The notes beneath the pieces were generated by a model. The model had not been told where the DNA came from. It saw only the letters and a list, made by a program, of their open reading frames with translations, and did no database searches. 64,000 nucleotides of DNA from contig NZ_JAQAGZ010000014.1 in assembly GCF_027533625.1 (NCBI RefSeq), forward strand, positions 124,001-188,000. The letters run 5' to 3'. The DNA is from Paenibacillus gyeongsangnamensis. Its GTDB lineage: Bacteria; Bacillota; Bacilli; Paenibacillales; NBRC-103111. The translations under genes and the position numbers were made by a program. Positions 61,872 to 64,000 of the stretch are shown here, piece after piece (the stretch's first letter is position 1; each line of letters opens with the position of its first letter).

Positions 61872-62495
61872 ATGATTCGGGGAGTAATTATCGAAGGGTT
61901 GTCTACCGCAGGAAAATCATCAGTATTTTCTGCAATAAAGAGATTACATAGTCAAACACATAATCGTGAAAAAACGATAATTGCAATAAGTGAACACTAT
62001 TCGCAAGTTTTGCATTCATACCAAGGCGTCTTAAGATCGATGGATAAGGATGAACATATTCAGCTTTTAAATCGTCATGTTGATTATCTTGAGCAACAAT
62101 ACAATTGGATTGATTCGCTTGGTCATACGAAACCATCAATCGGTGTATTTTATCTTTTAGAGAGGTTCCATGTAAATCATCGAGCGGCATTTATAAATTC
62201 TGCGGAAATTGAGATGCTGGAAAAACGTCTAACAAGGTTGAATGCACATTGTGTACTCTTAACCTTGTCCCAAGATGCTATTGAGCCCAGATTTATTGAA
62301 AGTCGTGGCGAAGCTTGGAAATCATATGTGATGGAAAACCACCTCACGGTAACGGAGGCATGTCAGAAGTTCTTAGAGGATCAGGAAAAACTTCGCAAGT
62401 GTGCGAAACAATCGCTAATTCCCACTCTAGAGATAAACACAGACGAAGCAGACTGGGATTCTTATGCAAAACAAATACTCATGGGATTAAACTAA
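61872..62495 (+). CDS. P-loop NTPase, nucleoside/thymidylate kinase-like
   Basis: A 207-residue protein starting with a strand and Walker A (IRGVIIEGLSTAGKSSVFSA). The later LERFHVNHRAAF resembles the LID/substrate region of small-molecule kinases, and the C-terminus EINTDEADWDSYAKQIL fits the kinase fold. Substrate unknown; an aminoglycoside- or nucleoside-type kinase would fit. ATG with AAAGAGGTGA upstream. Its stop TAA is the TAA of the following repeat. Confidence 0.75.
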   Translation: MIRGVIIEGLSTAGKSSVFSAIKRLHSQTHNREKTIIAISEHYSQVLHSYQGVLRSMDKDEHIQLLNRHVDYLEQQYNWIDSLGHTKPSIGVFYLLERFHVNHRAAFINSAEIEMLEKRLTRLNAHCVLLTLSQDAIEPRFIESRGEAWKSYVMENHLTVTEACQKFLEDQEKLRKCAKQSLIPTLEINTDEADWDSYAKQILMGLN

Positions 62496-62576
62496 CGGAT
62501 GACGATAGCGTGGCGATGGAACCGATCCATCGCTAGTTTTCGTTTATTTGACTTCGCTCAACAAACGGGCAGTTTT
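62492..62576 (+). repeat. Array repeat, full copy
   Basis: CTAACGGATGACGATAGCG (containing the stop codon of the kinase-like gene), stem GCGATGG/CCATCGC followed by a T-rich stretch, right end AACAAACGGGCAGTTTTG. Confidence 0.7.
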
Positions 62577-62628
62577 GAAACATATACAGGCTTTCTTGCG
62601 TATCATCTTCATACGAGGAGTGTATACC

Positions 62629-63210
62629 ATGTCCGTTGGAATTGCATTTTTTCTTCTTATTATTGGTTTGATGAATTTGATTTTTCCTTATGCTTCTTGG
62701 TTCCTGTACATTGGGTGGAAGATCCGGAATGCAGAGCCGAGTGATGCTTATCTACTTTTTTCAAGGATTGTCGGGGGGATTGTTTCTGCGGTTGCAATTA
62801 TCGTAATTGTAGTAGCGTTCGTACAAACAGGACAACAACAAGCACATGCGATGGACGGTTGGAATATGTTTCAAAAGGAAATGACTGTCAATAACATTTC
62901 TTCGATTGAAGAGGAAAACAATAGCAAGGTGAAAGCAACACCGAAACAGATTCAAGAATTTGTTCATGACATTCAAGGTTTATCTGCGACTCAATACGGC
63001 ACTAAAAATGGAGGTGGCGGTCGTACAGGCGGTGCTTTTTATGCACAAAATTCGTTTCTCATTACATGTGCTGACGGTTATCATGTGGTGCTTATAAACG
63101 AGGATAACAACGGTAATTTTGGTATTGCGGGTCCCGCCTGGCTTGCACCAGATTATGAATTTACCAGCGATACTTTAAACGAATGGGTACGACAGGTAAC
63201 ACCACAGTGA
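62629..63210 (+). CDS. Membrane protein with N-terminal DUF6199-like region
   Basis: About 193 residues: two N-terminal helices (AFFLLIIGLMNLIFPY and IVGGIVSAVAIIVIVVAFV) separated by a loop SWFLYIGWKIRNAEPSD, similar to the DUF6199 pattern of Bacilli, then a soluble domain of about 125 residues with a Gly-rich GGGGRTGGAF. ATG 62629 has GAGGAG upstream; the longer frame to 62548 runs into the repeat. Function unknown. Confidence 0.7.
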   Translation: MSVGIAFFLLIIGLMNLIFPYASWFLYIGWKIRNAEPSDAYLLFSRIVGGIVSAVAIIVIVVAFVQTGQQQAHAMDGWNMFQKEMTVNNISSIEEENNSKVKATPKQIQEFVHDIQGLSATQYGTKNGGGGRTGGAFYAQNSFLITCADGYHVVLINEDNNGNFGIAGPAWLAPDYEFTSDTLNEWVRQVTPQ

Positions 63211-63241
63211 ACACTTTGAACCATTCTAGCTAGTCAGTTTA

Positions 63242-63320
63242 TTAACGGGAACGATAGTTGAATCTCAAACACCAAAAGGCTGCCGCGAAAAACGACCGTT
63301 GCGCTCCCTCAGATTAAATC
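63242..63320 (+). repeat. Array repeat, left half
   Basis: TTAACGGGAACGATAGTTGA, then AAAGGCTGCCG without the complementary arm; the right end is lost or replaced. Confidence 0.65.
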
Positions 63321-63333
63321 AACACCCAAATCA

Positions 63334-63342
63334 TGGTATAAT
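63334..63342 (+). promoter_or_regulatory. Extended -10 promoter of the small membrane gene
   Basis: TGGTATAAT 37 bases before the ATG, the same form as at 61187. Confidence 0.5.
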
Positions 63343-63378
63343 TGTTTTTATTAGTGGATGAAGGGGTGATATCATTTG

Positions 63379-63561
63379 ATGATTTCTTGGACGTCTTTGC
63401 TTATTCAACTGGCATCATTTATCTTCTGGATATTCATAATATTTGTCGGCATTACGCTAGTTAAAAACTCAAATCGGAGTAAGAATGTGCTAGAAAGCAT
63501 CGAAAAGGAACTAAAGACAATAAACGAGCAGATAAAGAAGGATACTAACACCTTTAACTAA
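63379..63561 (+). CDS. Small single-pass membrane protein
   Basis: A 60-residue protein: helix LLIQLASFIFWIFIIFVGITLV followed by a charged helical tail (NVLESIEKELKTINEQIKKD) that may form a coiled coil. ATG with AAGGGGTGAT upstream. Its stop TAA is the TAA of the following array repeat. Resembles short YtxH/holin-like proteins only in shape. Confidence 0.65.
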   Translation: MISWTSLLIQLASFIFWIFIIFVGITLVKNSNRSKNVLESIEKELKTINEQIKKDTNTFN

Positions 63562-63672
63562 CGGAAAATAAGAGCTGAATACATTTACACCTTGGAGCTG
63601 CCGCAGGAACAAAACCGGCAACTCCATTAAGCTATTTGGCAGTAATGCGTAATAAAACTGCTTAAGAAATTA
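63558..63672 (+). repeat. Array repeat, full copy
   Basis: CTAACGGAAAATAAGAGC (containing the previous stop codon), stem GGAGCTGCCG/CGGCAACTCC with one mismatch, right end TTAAGCTATTTGGCAG and AAGAAATTAG. Confidence 0.7.
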
Positions 63673-63770
63673 GAAATGTACATAAGTACCGGGACCAACC
63701 AAAGCTACACCAAACGCGACCGCAATGAGAATAAAATTATACTCAAACCCTCCTTCTGTTTGCTTATATG
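63670..63770 (-). pseudogene. DoxX-family 3' fragment
   Basis: On the minus strand the frame AYKQTEGGFEYNFILIAVAF and GVALVGPGTYVHF ends at a TAA; it matches the last helix of DoxX proteins and has a TAG at its front. The tail of a second, more complete DoxX gene lies just upstream on the same strand. Confidence 0.5.
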
Positions 63771-63883
63771 CCTAAATATATAACGATGACTTCTCTTCAA
63801 GCCCAAAAAAAGAAGCTTCTTAATGAGACTTCAATTACTTTTTAAACTGAGTTTTAAAGGAAGGATGTTTTGCGAAGAGGTAG

Positions 63884-64000
63884 TTACTTTAAAAGAGCAT
63901 CCAGTGAATATTCTCCTGCACCCGTAAGAGCAACAGCGATTGCTACAACTAATATGGCAAGACAGTATTCATATCCATTTTTTGTAATCCAGTACCCATT
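63884..64000 (-). CDS. DoxX-family membrane protein, C-terminal part
   Basis: The frame enters from the right edge on the minus strand and encodes the last 38 residues: GYWITKNGYEYCLAILVVAI and AVALTGAGEYSLDALLK, then TAA. This is the conserved last helix and GxGxYSLDxLL end of DoxX proteins, small four-helix membrane proteins linked to redox or thiol functions. Only the C-terminus is visible. Confidence 0.6.
   Translation of the reverse strand, partial: NGYWITKNGYEYCLAILVVAIAVALTGAGEYSLDALLK

Noticed and set aside
55361..63672. Classical integron gene-cassette array
   Set aside because: The repeats do not show the inverted RYYYAAC/GTTRRRY core pair of attC, the conserved ends are direct repeats, and no IntI gene or attI is in the window; only a cassette-like arrangement is claimed.
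60600..63672. CRISPR array in the repeat-rich right part
   Set aside because: The repeats are far apart, of unequal length, and separated by genes; no cas genes are present.

Overview
The window looks like a chromosomal segment of an endospore-forming, flagellated Firmicute of the Paenibacillaceae, most likely Paenibacillus or a close relative. This rests on CotF-type spore coat genes, a motAB pair, a MinJ-like/uvrBA neighbourhood as in Bacillus, a pcrB-pcrA-ligA operon, strong AGGAGG ribosome binding sites and a GC-rich backbone. No rRNA, tRNA or CRISPR array was seen.

Positions 1-38470 are mostly backbone. In order: the tail of a MinJ-like PDZ protein; motAB (minus); uvrBA with a sigma-A promoter and a LexA-like box; a sirohaem nitrite/sulfite reductase; a TIM-barrel isomerase. 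A six-gene minus-strand operon (11357-18363) resembles dlt: MBOAT, DltX-like peptide, DltD-like protein, carrier protein, and an FG-GAP exoprotein. Its amino-acid activating enzyme is a class II aaRS-like ligase instead of DltA. Then follow a diguanylate cyclase broken by an amber codon, an RlhA-like U32 protein, an orphan HINT/toxin tail with a probable immunity gene, a GldF/GldG-like ABC operon, a badly deleted GGDEF-EAL gene, two spore coat genes, a MarR-MFS pair, a lipoprotein, and pcrB-pcrA-ligA.

At about 38470 the native ligA is cut inside its GRTG codons and AT-rich foreign DNA begins; it runs to the right edge. The first foreign gene is a complete, divergent ligA with its own promoter, probably replacing the broken essential gene. 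After an IS21 remnant comes a type I restriction-modification operon (43482-53308). It holds a motif-less methylase/specificity fusion, an ADP-ribosylglycohydrolase fused to HsdM, a second HsdM, HsdS and HsdR. The 3' remnant of another hsdR lies directly behind it.

From about 55300 to 63670 there is a series of small unrelated genes: a 2'-5' RNA ligase-like protein, methyltransferases, a VOC protein, a lipoprotein, a P-loop kinase-like protein and small membrane proteins. They are separated by copies of one repeat family: YTAACGG..ACGATAG, a variable hairpin often GGCTGCC/GGCAGCC, then TAACGGGCAG. In three cases the gene's stop codon is the TAA of the repeat. This looks like a gene-cassette array without a recognisable integron. 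An IS110-family element sits inside it. The window ends in the 3' end of a DoxX-type gene on the minus strand.
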